Assembly: GCA_021790415.1 (NCBI GenBank)
Contig: JAJYDZ010000054.1
Coordinates: forward strand, 1-8,496
Source of the DNA: Thermoplasmata archaeon
GTDB taxonomy: Archaea; Thermoplasmatota; Thermoplasmata; Thermoplasmatales; Thermoplasmataceae
Direction of reading: 5' to 3'
Length of the DNA: 8,496 bases
Shown in pieces: positions 1 to 4,645 of the stretch. A program made the position numbers and the translations under genes. The notes below the pieces were generated by a model. That model saw only the letters and a program-made list of their open reading frames with translations, did no database searches and was not told the DNA's origin. Positions within the stretch are counted from its first letter, which is position 1; each line of letters starts with the position of its first letter.

Positions 1-492
1 TCTATCCAGATCATCGACTGTAACATTATTTTCTAGTGCAAACGAATCGAAGTAATTATAAAGATTCTCGAGTATTACAGCAGATTTTACAGTATATTTC
101 TTATATTTTTCATACACATAGTCCAAGAGTTTCTCTGAGGTTAATCTATTGTATCTTTCTTTGATTCTTGAAAGTGCTGTTTTGTGAGCCTGATCCTGGC
201 TGTTCCAAAGTGCTCGGGTATCCTTGAAGCCGACTGGAGTAAGGGTAAAACCGTCCGAATCATTTATAAGACCAGACGCTAATAGCTCATTTAGATCGAT
301 GTCAAGTTCGCGGGAAAACGGTCCATAATAATGCGGTACGAATATGTACCCATCCGCCTTTTGGAAAATTGTCTCTTTCAGGAGAATAAACATTTCCTTC
401 TGAAGGTGAGTTTTTGATGGGATGCTCTCGTTGTCCCGCATTGTTGACCCCCTAGCATAAATAAGCAATTTAAGAAGATCCAATCTCTGCAT
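1..492 (-). CDS. YwgA-like winged-helix protein, 3' end cut by window edge
   Basis: The 164 visible residues run off the left edge, so the C-terminus is missing. The pattern is that of the YwgA-like / DUF4065-related proteins as I remember them: an N-terminal RLDLLKLLIYARG helix (residues 3-15), THLQKEMFILLKE (28-40), the signature FVPHYYGPFSREL (51-63), then LLASGLI and FTLTPVGF (70-90), a basic helix and LLDYVYEKYKKYTVKS (122-137). This layout suggests a winged-helix fold; relatives occur near toxin-antitoxin, phage and defence genes, but the molecular role is not known. I chose ATG at 492 over the internal ATG at 441 because it restores the family N-terminus and lies about 25 bases from a TATA-like box, as expected of a leaderless mRNA. 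The internal ATG does have a purine-rich AGGGGG upstream. The gene lies outside the tRNA-bounded island. The family call is moderately sure. Confidence 0.7.
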   Translation of the reverse strand, partial: MQRLDLLKLLIYARGSTMRDNESIPSKTHLQKEMFILLKETIFQKADGYIFVPHYYGPFSRELDIDLNELLASGLINDSDGFTLTPVGFKDTRALWNSQDQAHKTALSRIKERYNRLTSEKLLDYVYEKYKKYTVKSAVILENLYNYFDSFALENNVTVDDLDR

Positions 493-511
493 ACATGTCC
501 ATATCCTAAAC

Positions 512-519
512 ATTTATAA
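512..519 (-). promoter_or_regulatory. TATA box for the YwgA-like gene
   Basis: On the minus strand this reads TTATAAAT, 20-27 bases before the ATG at 492. There is no Shine-Dalgarno before that ATG, which fits a leaderless archaeal transcript. Confidence 0.5.
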
Positions 520-522
520 TAA

Positions 523-552
523 CTTCTTCTCACTTAAACTCGCTAGAAGAAG
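523..552. repeat. 8-bp inverted repeat next to the TATA box
   Basis: CTTCTTCT (523-530) and AGAAGAAG (545-552) are exact reverse complements separated by 14 bases. They lie immediately upstream of the TATA box of the YwgA-like gene, where an archaeal regulator could bind. Its function is unknown and it may be chance in AT-rich DNA. Confidence 0.3.
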
Positions 553-636
553 CAGAGAGTCATTTTCTCTACAATCCTGTTAATATGTTTTGACCATATT
601 AAAATAAATGTAAAGATCCACTAATATATTTAGACA

Positions 637-656
637 AAATGGACCGGTCGGGATTT
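637..656 (-). repeat. Distal attachment-site copy (tRNA-Ala 3' end duplicate)
   Basis: These 20 bases are identical and in the same orientation to 4571-4590, and comprise the last 17 bases of the tRNA-Ala gene plus three beyond it. The match stops abruptly on both sides and no other part of a tRNA is present here. This is the usual scar left when an integrase inserts DNA at a tRNA 3' end: the gene is rebuilt at one end and a short copy marks the other. It therefore marks the left border of the island. Confidence 0.75.
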
Positions 657-737
657 CATTAATGTTTTAAGGGAATACACTGATCATTTGAAATTTACTG
701 TGTATAATTAGCTAAAATTTAAGCCAAATAAACCAGG

Positions 738-1202
738 TTATATGCCAAGGTCTACTATTCCTGAAAAGCCGCTGTAAATCATAATACCATTGCGCAGGAA
801 ATCCCTCCCGATTAACGCAATTAATCCCTGTTTCTCTATTTCCACTCCCATAATCCTGGTAGATTCAAATGTCCATTTCTGTTGTGGAGCCGCTACGATA
901 GAGATCTGGACAGAATAAAGGTTCCTGATTGATTCTCCGCTCATACCATGGCCCCTTGCAACTCCAGTTGGTTTTACATTTAATTTCGTTGCTATAGAAT
1001 CGTCTATGCAACTAACTGCAGCACCAGTATCGATCAAACCCTTGCCTTTGACCACTTCTGGAATATTTTTATTATTTTTGACGAGATAGTCACGCAGTAT
1101 GTTTGGTACAGCAATTTCAAGGTCTACTATTGGACCGTCCTTAGCTAACAGATCTGGCGTCAGTTTACCAGAAGAATGATATATCTTACTAATAATTGGC
1201 AT
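738..1202 (-). CDS. Retropepsin-like aspartic protease
   Basis: A 154-residue protein with the hallmarks of a single-domain retropepsin-like protease. LIDTGAAVSCID (residues 56-67) carries the catalytic Asp58 in a DTGA motif. IALIGRDFL (128-136) is the hydrophobic-hydrophobic-Gly motif near the C-terminus, in the place it holds in this fold. The length is that of one domain, so the active enzyme would be a homodimer with one Asp from each chain. There is no signal peptide or membrane segment, so it is probably cytoplasmic. Its ATG overlaps the end of the upstream small gene by 14 bases, pointing to translational coupling. Bacterial and archaeal genomes often carry such stand-alone proteases beside a small protein; their natural substrate is not known to me. 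It is the last intact gene before the left border of the island. Confidence 0.8.
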   Translation of the reverse strand: MPIISKIYHSSGKLTPDLLAKDGPIVDLEIAVPNILRDYLVKNNKNIPEVVKGKGLIDTGAAVSCIDDSIATKLNVKPTGVARGHGMSGESIRNLYSVQISIVAAPQQKWTFESTRIMGVEIEKQGLIALIGRDFLRNGIMIYSGFSGIVDLGI

Positions 1203-1461
1203 CTAACAATCCCAGCTCTAGAGTCGGTATCCATAGATCTTCGTTATCAGAGGAAATTCTTGCAATTAGGAATTCCTCGTTACCAAATTGCATGATCCCG
1301 ACCTGGTATGCATCTGTATCGGTATCAAAAATTCCAATCAGATTGCGACCTTTAATAAGTACATATTTTCCTTCATTATTGTTTATCAACTCCTTTTTTA
1401 TTTCATTGAAATATGCATACTCTTCAGAAAGAGTCCTATCTACCATAATTACCCATCGCAT
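1189..1461 (-). CDS. Small partner protein of the retropepsin-like protease
   Basis: A soluble acidic protein of 90 residues (85 if the second ATG at 1446 is used). Its centre, YFNEIKKEL...GKYVLIKGRNLIGIFDTDTDA, followed by FGNEEFLIARI, resembles the short proteins of the DUF5678 type (pattern: GKYV-I-G--VGVFD----A------FG--PFL), which I recall being encoded just before retropepsin-like proteases. Its function is unknown; it could be a substrate, inhibitor or chaperone of the protease. The start is uncertain: the second ATG lies about 25 bases from an AT-rich TATA-like stretch (1463-1474), which fits a leaderless start, while the first ATG would sit inside the promoter spacing. The 14-base overlap with the protease gene indicates one operon. 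Confidence 0.7.
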   Translation of the reverse strand: MRWVIMVDRTLSEEYAYFNEIKKELINNNEGKYVLIKGRNLIGIFDTDTDAYQVGIMQFGNEEFLIARISSDNEDLWIPTLELGLLDANY

Positions 1462-1462
1462 C

Positions 1463-1474
1463 TTTATTAATTAA
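1463..1474 (-). promoter_or_regulatory. Possible TATA box of the small-protein / protease pair
   Basis: The minus strand reads TTAATTAATAAA, 17-28 bases before the ATG at 1446. If this is the promoter, the mRNA is leaderless and the protein starts MVDRTLSEEY. It is the only candidate between the upstream remnant and the gene. Confidence 0.35.
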
Positions 1475-1479
1475 CTTTC

Positions 1480-1655
1480 TCAGCGCCATTCAATAAGCAT
1501 AGAAAATGCATCTATGGGTGTGCTATCAATCAAGTCACTAAATATTGCAGCATACTGGACCAAAAAGCTAAACGTATAATTTAGGCTGCGGAAGTTTGAA
1601 ATCCTACAGACAAGTTTAAATTAGAACATTTTAAAGGAATACGAAGAATGGACAT
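1480..1655 (-). pseudogene. Unidentified broken reading frame
   Basis: The minus strand has an ATG at 1655 two bases after GGAGG, opening a 24-residue frame (MSILRIPLKCSNLNL...QTSAA) that stops at 1581. A second frame, with no start codon, then runs to a stop at 1480 and reads like protein: YTFSFLVQYAAIFSDLIDST continuing PIDAFSMLIEWR. Joining the two by one frameshift near 1585 would give a protein of roughly 60 residues. I do not recognise it. It may be one more remnant in a decayed element, or chance; the evidence is only the protein-like residue pattern and position. Confidence 0.25.
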
Positions 1656-1665
1656 ACCCTCCAAA

Positions 1666-2292
1666 TCATGAAAGCCGCAAATCCTTTTCTAGTTTCCTGG
1701 ACAGATTAGGCAGATCCTGAACAATGTAAAAGAAAGCCATCCAAGACTATATCCCCCATCTTTTCATGCCCTCTTTTTTTACTTTCTCTACGGCTTCTCT
1801 ATTATTCTCTGGCTTCTGGTCGAAAAGGAGTTTTCCGAAAAGTTCTGCTGACCATACATCTATAGGAAAACCGCCGTGTGGGTTTATTATATCCGCTGAA
1901 TAGTCACCGATTCCAGGCAGTTCAAGAAGCACTTTCTTTGCTTCCTTCGGTTCCATGTTTGAAAGCTGTTCTGTGGTGGGAAAATCGCCATTAGCAAGTT
2001 TTTTTGCAAGTTTGACCATGTTTTTTGCTCTGTATCCGACCTTGCATCTCTTGGCAAGATCGTTTTCAGAAACTCCTGCTATTCTCTCTGGCAATGGCCA
2101 TGCAACAATCTTTTTTTGGTCAAATTCTGCCAACTCCCCGTAGTTCAGCATGAAGGAGGACATCATCTCATTGGTTCTCTTGAGCTGTGCCATTTGAAGA
2201 AGTATGGCTAGTACCGCGTCCGGGAAGATTGAATCTGGAAAAGTGTCATGCATGCCATAAATATCTTCCTGCAATAACAGATAACTACGCAA
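1666..2292 (-). pseudogene. HhH-GPD DNA glycosylase remnant (N-terminus lost, premature stop)
   Basis: The frame encodes the core of a base-excision-repair glycosylase of the Endo III / AlkA-Ogg superfamily. It has the helix-hairpin-helix LLELPGIGDYSAD (about residues 122-134), the catalytic aspartate in GGFPIDVWS (140-148), and AILLQMA plus CKVGYRAKNMVKLAK further forward. Two defects are visible. First, the frame starts in the middle of the domain (QEDIYGMHDTFPD), about 100 residues short of the family's usual start, with an in-frame stop just before the only possible start, a TTG at 2292. Second, a TAG at 1747-1749 interrupts the C-terminus after KRWGI; the same frame continues with SWMAFFYIVQDLPNLSRKL and ends at a TGA at 1666. 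That continuation matches the family's usual end, so the stop probably replaced a Trp codon. The active-site aspartate remains, but a working enzyme is unlikely. Confidence 0.75.
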
Positions 2293-2422
2293 TTACCGTT
2301 CTAAAAGATTTAATGTTATATGCCGTGGATAACGAGAATAGATCCGCAATACCTGAGATAAGAAATACAATTCCAAAGGCCAAAAGAAATACTGCTCTAA
2401 TTCTTTGCTTTTCTGTATGCAC
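2285..2422 (-). CDS. Short single-helix membrane protein, probably truncated
   Basis: A 45-residue frame starting at GTG (2422-2420) inside the 3' end of the four-helix gene, which it overlaps by 26 bases. AGGTG seven bases before the GTG is a good Shine-Dalgarno, and overlapping starts of this kind are common in tight operons. The product has a basic N-terminus (HTEKQRIRA), one membrane helix (about residues 11-28, VFLLAFGIVFLISGIADL) and a short polar tail ending SFRTVIA. It stops exactly where the glycosylase remnant begins, so the original protein may have been longer, with a second helix, and cut by the same rearrangement that removed the glycosylase N-terminus. It resembles no family I know. 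Confidence 0.5.
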   Translation of the reverse strand: MHTEKQRIRAVFLLAFGIVFLISGIADLFSLSTAYNIKSFRTVIA

Positions 2423-2801
2423 TTAAGCCACCTTGTATAGTCAGTCTAACAATTGCTGCAATTACAAACAAAACGCCTATTCCTACTGACCCTCCCCAGA
2501 GGAGAGATTCAACACCAGAATAATACGTTATTATCCCGAAAATGAATAGGGTTACTCCGATAGTAAGACTCATAATTCCAGTCCTATAGAACCACGGATA
2601 TTCCTTTCCAAGAATAAACAAAATGGAGACACCTATGGCTGCCATGGCAAACACCAGAGGAAATAATATAGGCATTGCGGATGTAAAGTTTCCATCATAT
2701 TTTATGTGCTGCGATAGAAATACAGACAGATAAAGGAATATGATTCCAATTAAGTAAGCTATAATCCCCCTGACCGGATTTGGATTTGTTTCCTTATACA
2801 T
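2397..2801 (-). CDS. Four-helix membrane protein of unknown function
   Basis: A 134-residue protein that is nearly all membrane: helices at about 11-30, 43-64, 73-94 and 100-121, with a short charged N-terminus (MYKETNPNPVRG) and a basic C-terminus (SAYRKAKN). By the positive-inside rule both ends are probably cytoplasmic. There are no cysteines and no transporter, protease or enzyme motif that I can see. An AAAGGGTG sequence lies 4 bases before the ATG. It follows the two-helix gene at 15 bases and overlaps the next small membrane gene, so the three were probably one transcript. Its position downstream of a halocin-like remnant makes an immunity or export role possible, but this rests on neighbourhood alone. 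Confidence 0.75.
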   Translation of the reverse strand: MYKETNPNPVRGIIAYLIGIIFLYLSVFLSQHIKYDGNFTSAMPILFPLVFAMAAIGVSILFILGKEYPWFYRTGIMSLTIGVTLFIFGIITYYSGVESLLWGGSVGIGVLFVIAAIVRLTIQGGLSAYRKAKN

Positions 2802-2816
2802 TTTGCACCCTTTAAT

Positions 2817-3380
2817 CTAATTTGTGATTCTATTTACGAAATTTGAAACCTCCTTTCCCTTCTCATCATTCGGGTAATTTTCCTGACCTACAACACTTTT
2901 AGCCTCCTTAAGATATTCCTTTGATTTTTCTTCATCTATTTCTTTATATAAAAGTGAAAGAGTAACCAGCCTCTTTGCAAGTTCAGGGAGTTCTGATGGG
3001 TCTGTTTCCGATAGTTTCCTATAATGTTCTATTCTGCTTTCGAGAAATTGTATTTTATCAGTATCATGCATATTCATATTTTGATTGTCACTTATATCTC
3101 TTATATTTACAGTGGAATAATGCTTACTATTACTCTCCAATATTTTTGGATTGGAGCCTTTTCTTACTTTAATCGACAATGTTATTCCTATTACGAAAAA
3201 GATTGCTTCAAGTATTGGCAGCAGAAACTGAACATGGGAAGTGTATGCAGAATTTGATTCTGCTGGATAAATGACTTTAGGAATTAAGAATGAAAGAACT
3301 AGGCCAGATATAGCAAAAATACCAACTATTAATAAACCTATCTTTTTCCCACCATAATAATTAAAAGTAATTTTTGGCAT
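2817..3380 (-). CDS. Two-helix membrane protein with helical cytoplasmic tail
   Basis: A 187-residue protein with two N-terminal membrane helices (about 12-35 and 48-70) joined by an external loop. A basic stop-transfer stretch (KVRKGSNPK) follows, then about 110 hydrophilic residues. The last 80 residues (from KIQFLESRIEHYRKL through YLKEAKSVVGQ) form regular amphipathic helices with a TPR-like or coiled-coil look, usually a protein-docking surface. No catalytic motif is visible. AAGGGGAT lies 9 bases before the ATG, and a strong TATA-like box (3467-3477) sits about 90 bases upstream, so this gene probably heads the 187-134-45 residue operon. The function is unknown; it could anchor a partner at the membrane. 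Confidence 0.75.
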   Translation of the reverse strand: MPKITFNYYGGKKIGLLIVGIFAISGLVLSFLIPKVIYPAESNSAYTSHVQFLLPILEAIFFVIGITLSIKVRKGSNPKILESNSKHYSTVNIRDISDNQNMNMHDTDKIQFLESRIEHYRKLSETDPSELPELAKRLVTLSLLYKEIDEEKSKEYLKEAKSVVGQENYPNDEKGKEVSNFVNRITN

Positions 3381-3386
3381 ATCGCT

Positions 3387-3440
3387 CTATCCCCTTCTAA
3401 CTTTAACGATTTGAAAGTTTAACAATAACCTGCTAACCAT
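3387..3440 (-). other. 17-codon upstream reading frame
   Basis: ATG at 3440 is preceded by AGGTG at a 5-base spacing and opens MVSRLLLNFQIVKVRRG, ending in TAG nine bases before the start of the two-helix gene and in the same frame as it. It lies just downstream of the TATA-like box, so it would be the first frame on the mRNA. It could be a leader peptide, or the start of an ancestral longer protein cut by a stop codon. The evidence is positional only. Confidence 0.25.
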
Positions 3441-3466
3441 TTTAACACCTAAAGATTAATAATACG

Positions 3467-3477
3467 CTATTTATAAA
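3467..3477 (-). promoter_or_regulatory. TATA box of the membrane-protein operon
   Basis: The minus strand reads TTTATAAATAG, close to the archaeal consensus. Transcription would start near 3446, giving a leader of about 65 bases before the two-helix gene (start 3380). The 158-base gap around it holds no other candidate gene except the 17-codon frame. Confidence 0.5.
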
Positions 3478-3538
3478 CATTTTAATTAGACATGTTTATC
3501 ACTCGACACAGATTTTCTATATGAGAAAGCAAGAATAA

Positions 3539-3709
3539 CTAAGATGGCATAGTAGGTGTGAAGAGTAGAATATCAATTCCTGTATTGAGAAGATATTTGT
3601 AACTACCAGCCTTGAAATAGTACAACAAAATATATAAAGCCAAGTTTACGGTTCCATATGCCAGAAAGCAGTATATACCAGTTCTCAGGATAATCTTCTC
3701 ATTTTCCAT
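3539..3709 (-). CDS. Tiny two-helix membrane protein (56 residues)
   Basis: The frame opens with ATG at 3709, only six bases after the stop codon of the upstream 85-residue gene, and encodes 56 residues ending MPS. GGAAG about 9 bases before the start, inside the end of the previous gene, can serve as a ribosome site. The product has a charged N-terminus (MENEKIILR) and two hydrophobic stretches, about 10-32 and 40-53, with a short loop YFKAGSYKYLLN. It is not obviously related in sequence to the 85-residue neighbour. Two tandem small membrane proteins right after a halocin-like peptide resemble bacteriocin accessory or immunity genes, but this is inference. The protein is not one I recognise. 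Confidence 0.6.
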   Translation of the reverse strand: MENEKIILRTGIYCFLAYGTVNLALYILLYYFKAGSYKYLLNTGIDILLFTPTMPS

Positions 3710-3715
3710 AATGAT

Positions 3716-3973
3716 CTACTTCCTTCCGTATCTCTCCTTTGTATTTTCCCATAACTTGTCCATATTCTTCTGAAACCTGCCGCTCTTAACCTCCCTGTAT
3801 TGAAGAACAACTGACATTATGAAGAGTATAAAAAACAGAGGGATAGTTATGAATGCAAGCAAATGGGAGTGGATTATAAACACAGATATTAGACCAAACA
3901 GCAAAACTACTACAAAAGCTATGAAAAACCCTATCTTAACAGGGCTAACCTCATTTCCAAGCTTGTTTTTCAT
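3716..3973 (-). CDS. Small two-helix membrane protein (85 residues)
   Basis: The product has a short basic N-terminus (MKNKLGNEVSPVK), two membrane helices (about 13-34 and 37-57) forming a tight hairpin, and a basic cytoplasmic tail (YREVKSGRFQKNMDKLWENTKERYGRK). The GGGTGAT at a 3-base gap before the ATG pairs well with the 16S 3' end (GGAGGTGAT type), so translation is likely efficient. It starts 21 bases after the stop of the halocin-C8-like frame and is followed six bases later by another small membrane gene. Positive tails at both ends place both termini inside the cell. I know of no family match; an immunity role against the neighbouring peptide is the most natural guess, not shown. 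Confidence 0.7.
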   Translation of the reverse strand: MKNKLGNEVSPVKIGFFIAFVVVLLFGLISVFIIHSHLLAFITIPLFFILFIMSVVLQYREVKSGRFQKNMDKLWENTKERYGRK

Positions 3974-3994
3974 TTAATCACCCTTTTAATGATG

Positions 3995-4186
3995 TTAACA
4001 GACTCTAAAGACTTTGAAAAGTTCGTTAGCACCTACTCCACACCCGTAATCTTCAATTGCTTCTATAACCGCTGCGCATAAACCTGCACAGATTGATAGG
4101 CATATAAGATAACCAATTATAGTTTCCACGAACAAAAGACATATGTCACCAGCCCCTTCTACACAGAAATCTGCACAAATTTTGTC
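3995..4186 (-). pseudogene. Halocin C8-like cysteine-rich peptide, 5'-truncated
   Basis: This open frame of 63 residues carries eight cysteines in a hydrophobic background: CADFC, then seven residues and C, then LICLSICAGLC, then YGCGVG and a final VC at the C-terminus. Compared with halocin C8 as I remember it, CxxxC-x7-C is matched exactly. The next spacing differs by one, the following Cys-x7-Cys is matched, the (D/E)Y-(S)-GCG motif is shared, and both end in cysteine. The two first cysteines of halocin C8 and the whole precursor part (signal and immunity region) are absent. There is no ATG in the frame, an in-frame stop lies at 4211-4213, and integrase sequence abuts, so a deletion apparently fused the two genes. 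The mature peptides of this family act outside the cell on related archaea. A TTG or GTG start inside the frame cannot be excluded but would leave a fragment. Confidence 0.65.
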
Positions 4187-4560
4187 GGCGTTTCGTCCTC
4201 TCCGGATATGTTAACGGCTAACTGTAAACGGATACCGTTAAACTTCAGCCATGATAAGATAACCTTCTTGAATCTTGCAATGTATGAACGTGCTTTTCCT
4301 TTACTCTCCATTTCCCTTAAAAATCTGCAAATTCATAGCGGAAATCCTTCTCATCTTTCCTTTTCAAGAATCTGCTTCGGCGTTGTTCTTGTCATTTCGC
4401 AATAATGACCGAGATTTCTCAATGCCACTTTTGCCGTCAAAACTGACTTTGCCCTTAAATTTTCAAACCATCTCCGCACATCCTCATCGAGAAGAAGATC
4501 CCGATACTTTGGCTGAATGGTCTTGATAGCATAACAACCAATGGCATAACAGGCATTCAA
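4177..4560 (-). pseudogene. Tyrosine integrase remnant, N-terminal domain only
   Basis: The first segment (4560 to a TGA at 4351) reads KYRDLLLDEDVRRWFENLRA and LRNLGHYCEMTRTTPKQILE, the typical N-terminal SAM-like DNA-binding domain of archaeal XerC/D-type integrases. It continues after a frameshift near 4357-4362 as KDEKDFRYEFADF, and after a second one in the five-A run at 4319-4323 as EMESKGKARSYIARFKKVIL, then SWLKFNGIRL and ISGEDETPT. Homology ends there, just before the catalytic domain would begin (no Arg...His-x-x-Arg...Tyr is present), and halocin-like sequence takes over. There is no ATG; the only start is a TTG at 4560 directly after a stop. The gene starts 14 bases beyond the tRNA-Ala end and points into the island, as the integrase that inserted it would. 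It is inactive. Confidence 0.8.
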
Positions 4561-4570
4561 TTAATAGCTT

Positions 4571-4590
4571 AAATGGACCGGTCGGGATTT
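4571..4590 (-). repeat. Attachment-site copy within tRNA-Ala
   Basis: This 20-bp direct repeat partner of 637-656 covers the tRNA 3' end from the T-loop to the discriminator base, plus three bases outside. It includes the 8-bp palindrome GACCGGTC made by the acceptor stem. Recombination within it would release a 3934-bp circle, if an integrase were supplied in trans. Confidence 0.75.
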
Positions 4591-4645
4591 GAACCCGAGG
4601 CCTCCTGCTTGCAAAGCAGGCGATCTACCGCTGATCTACCGGCCC
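4574..4645 (-). tRNA. tRNA-Ala (TGC)
   Basis: A complete 72-base cloverleaf: acceptor GGGCCGG/CCGGTCC, D-stem GATC/GATC with a 7-base loop, anticodon stem CCTGC/GCAGG around loop TTTGCAA (anticodon TGC), a five-base variable loop, T-stem TCGGG/CCCGA with loop TTCAAAT, and discriminator A. The third acceptor pair is G-U, the main alanine identity element. No intron and no encoded CCA. Its 3' end served as the integration site of the island, which rebuilt the gene without change. The first 21 bases are also the last codons and stop of the upstream MFS gene. Confidence 0.97.

Larger units (their letters stand above)
637..4590. mobile_element. Decayed tRNA-Ala integrated element (about 3.9 kb)
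   Basis: The interval is bounded by 20-bp direct repeats, one of which is the 3' end of tRNA-Ala. An integrase remnant starts 14 bases beyond the tRNA, the classic place for the gene that drove integration. All internal genes face the same way, away from the tRNA. Several are broken: the integrase lost its catalytic domain, the DNA glycosylase lost its N-terminus and gained a stop, and the halocin-like gene lost its start. The element can hardly move by itself now. No replication gene, capsid gene or complete recombinase is visible, so the parent (virus, plasmid or satellite) cannot be named. Confidence 0.7.

Noticed and set aside
637..656. A second tRNA gene or degenerate tRNA
   Set aside because: Only the 3'-terminal 17 bases are present; there is no anticodon arm, D-arm or 5' acceptor strand nearby.
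1747..1749. TAG in the glycosylase as a pyrrolysine or recoded codon
   Set aside because: Nearby intact genes (the 85-, 56- and 134-residue proteins and the transporter) end normally in TAG, no recoding signal is visible, and the gene is also truncated at the other end.
1747..2292. Intact 181-residue DNA glycosylase starting at TTG 2292
   Set aside because: The start would delete about a third of the fold, an in-frame stop precedes it directly, and no ribosome site or leaderless promoter fits.
2975..3257. Plus-strand aromatic-rich open frames opposite the two-helix gene
   Set aside because: They are antisense shadows: Tyr/Phe-rich, mutually overlapping in two frames and without ribosome sites or promoter.
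3995..4213. Cysteine-rich frame as a metal-binding ferredoxin or zinc-ribbon domain
   Set aside because: The cysteines are spread through hydrophobic, glycine-rich sequence without CxxCxxC or paired CxxC knuckles, and the spacing fits halocin C8 better.
4208..4526. Plus-strand open frames opposite the integrase remnant
   Set aside because: Their translations are low-complexity and lack motifs, while the minus strand shows clear integrase homology over the same bases.
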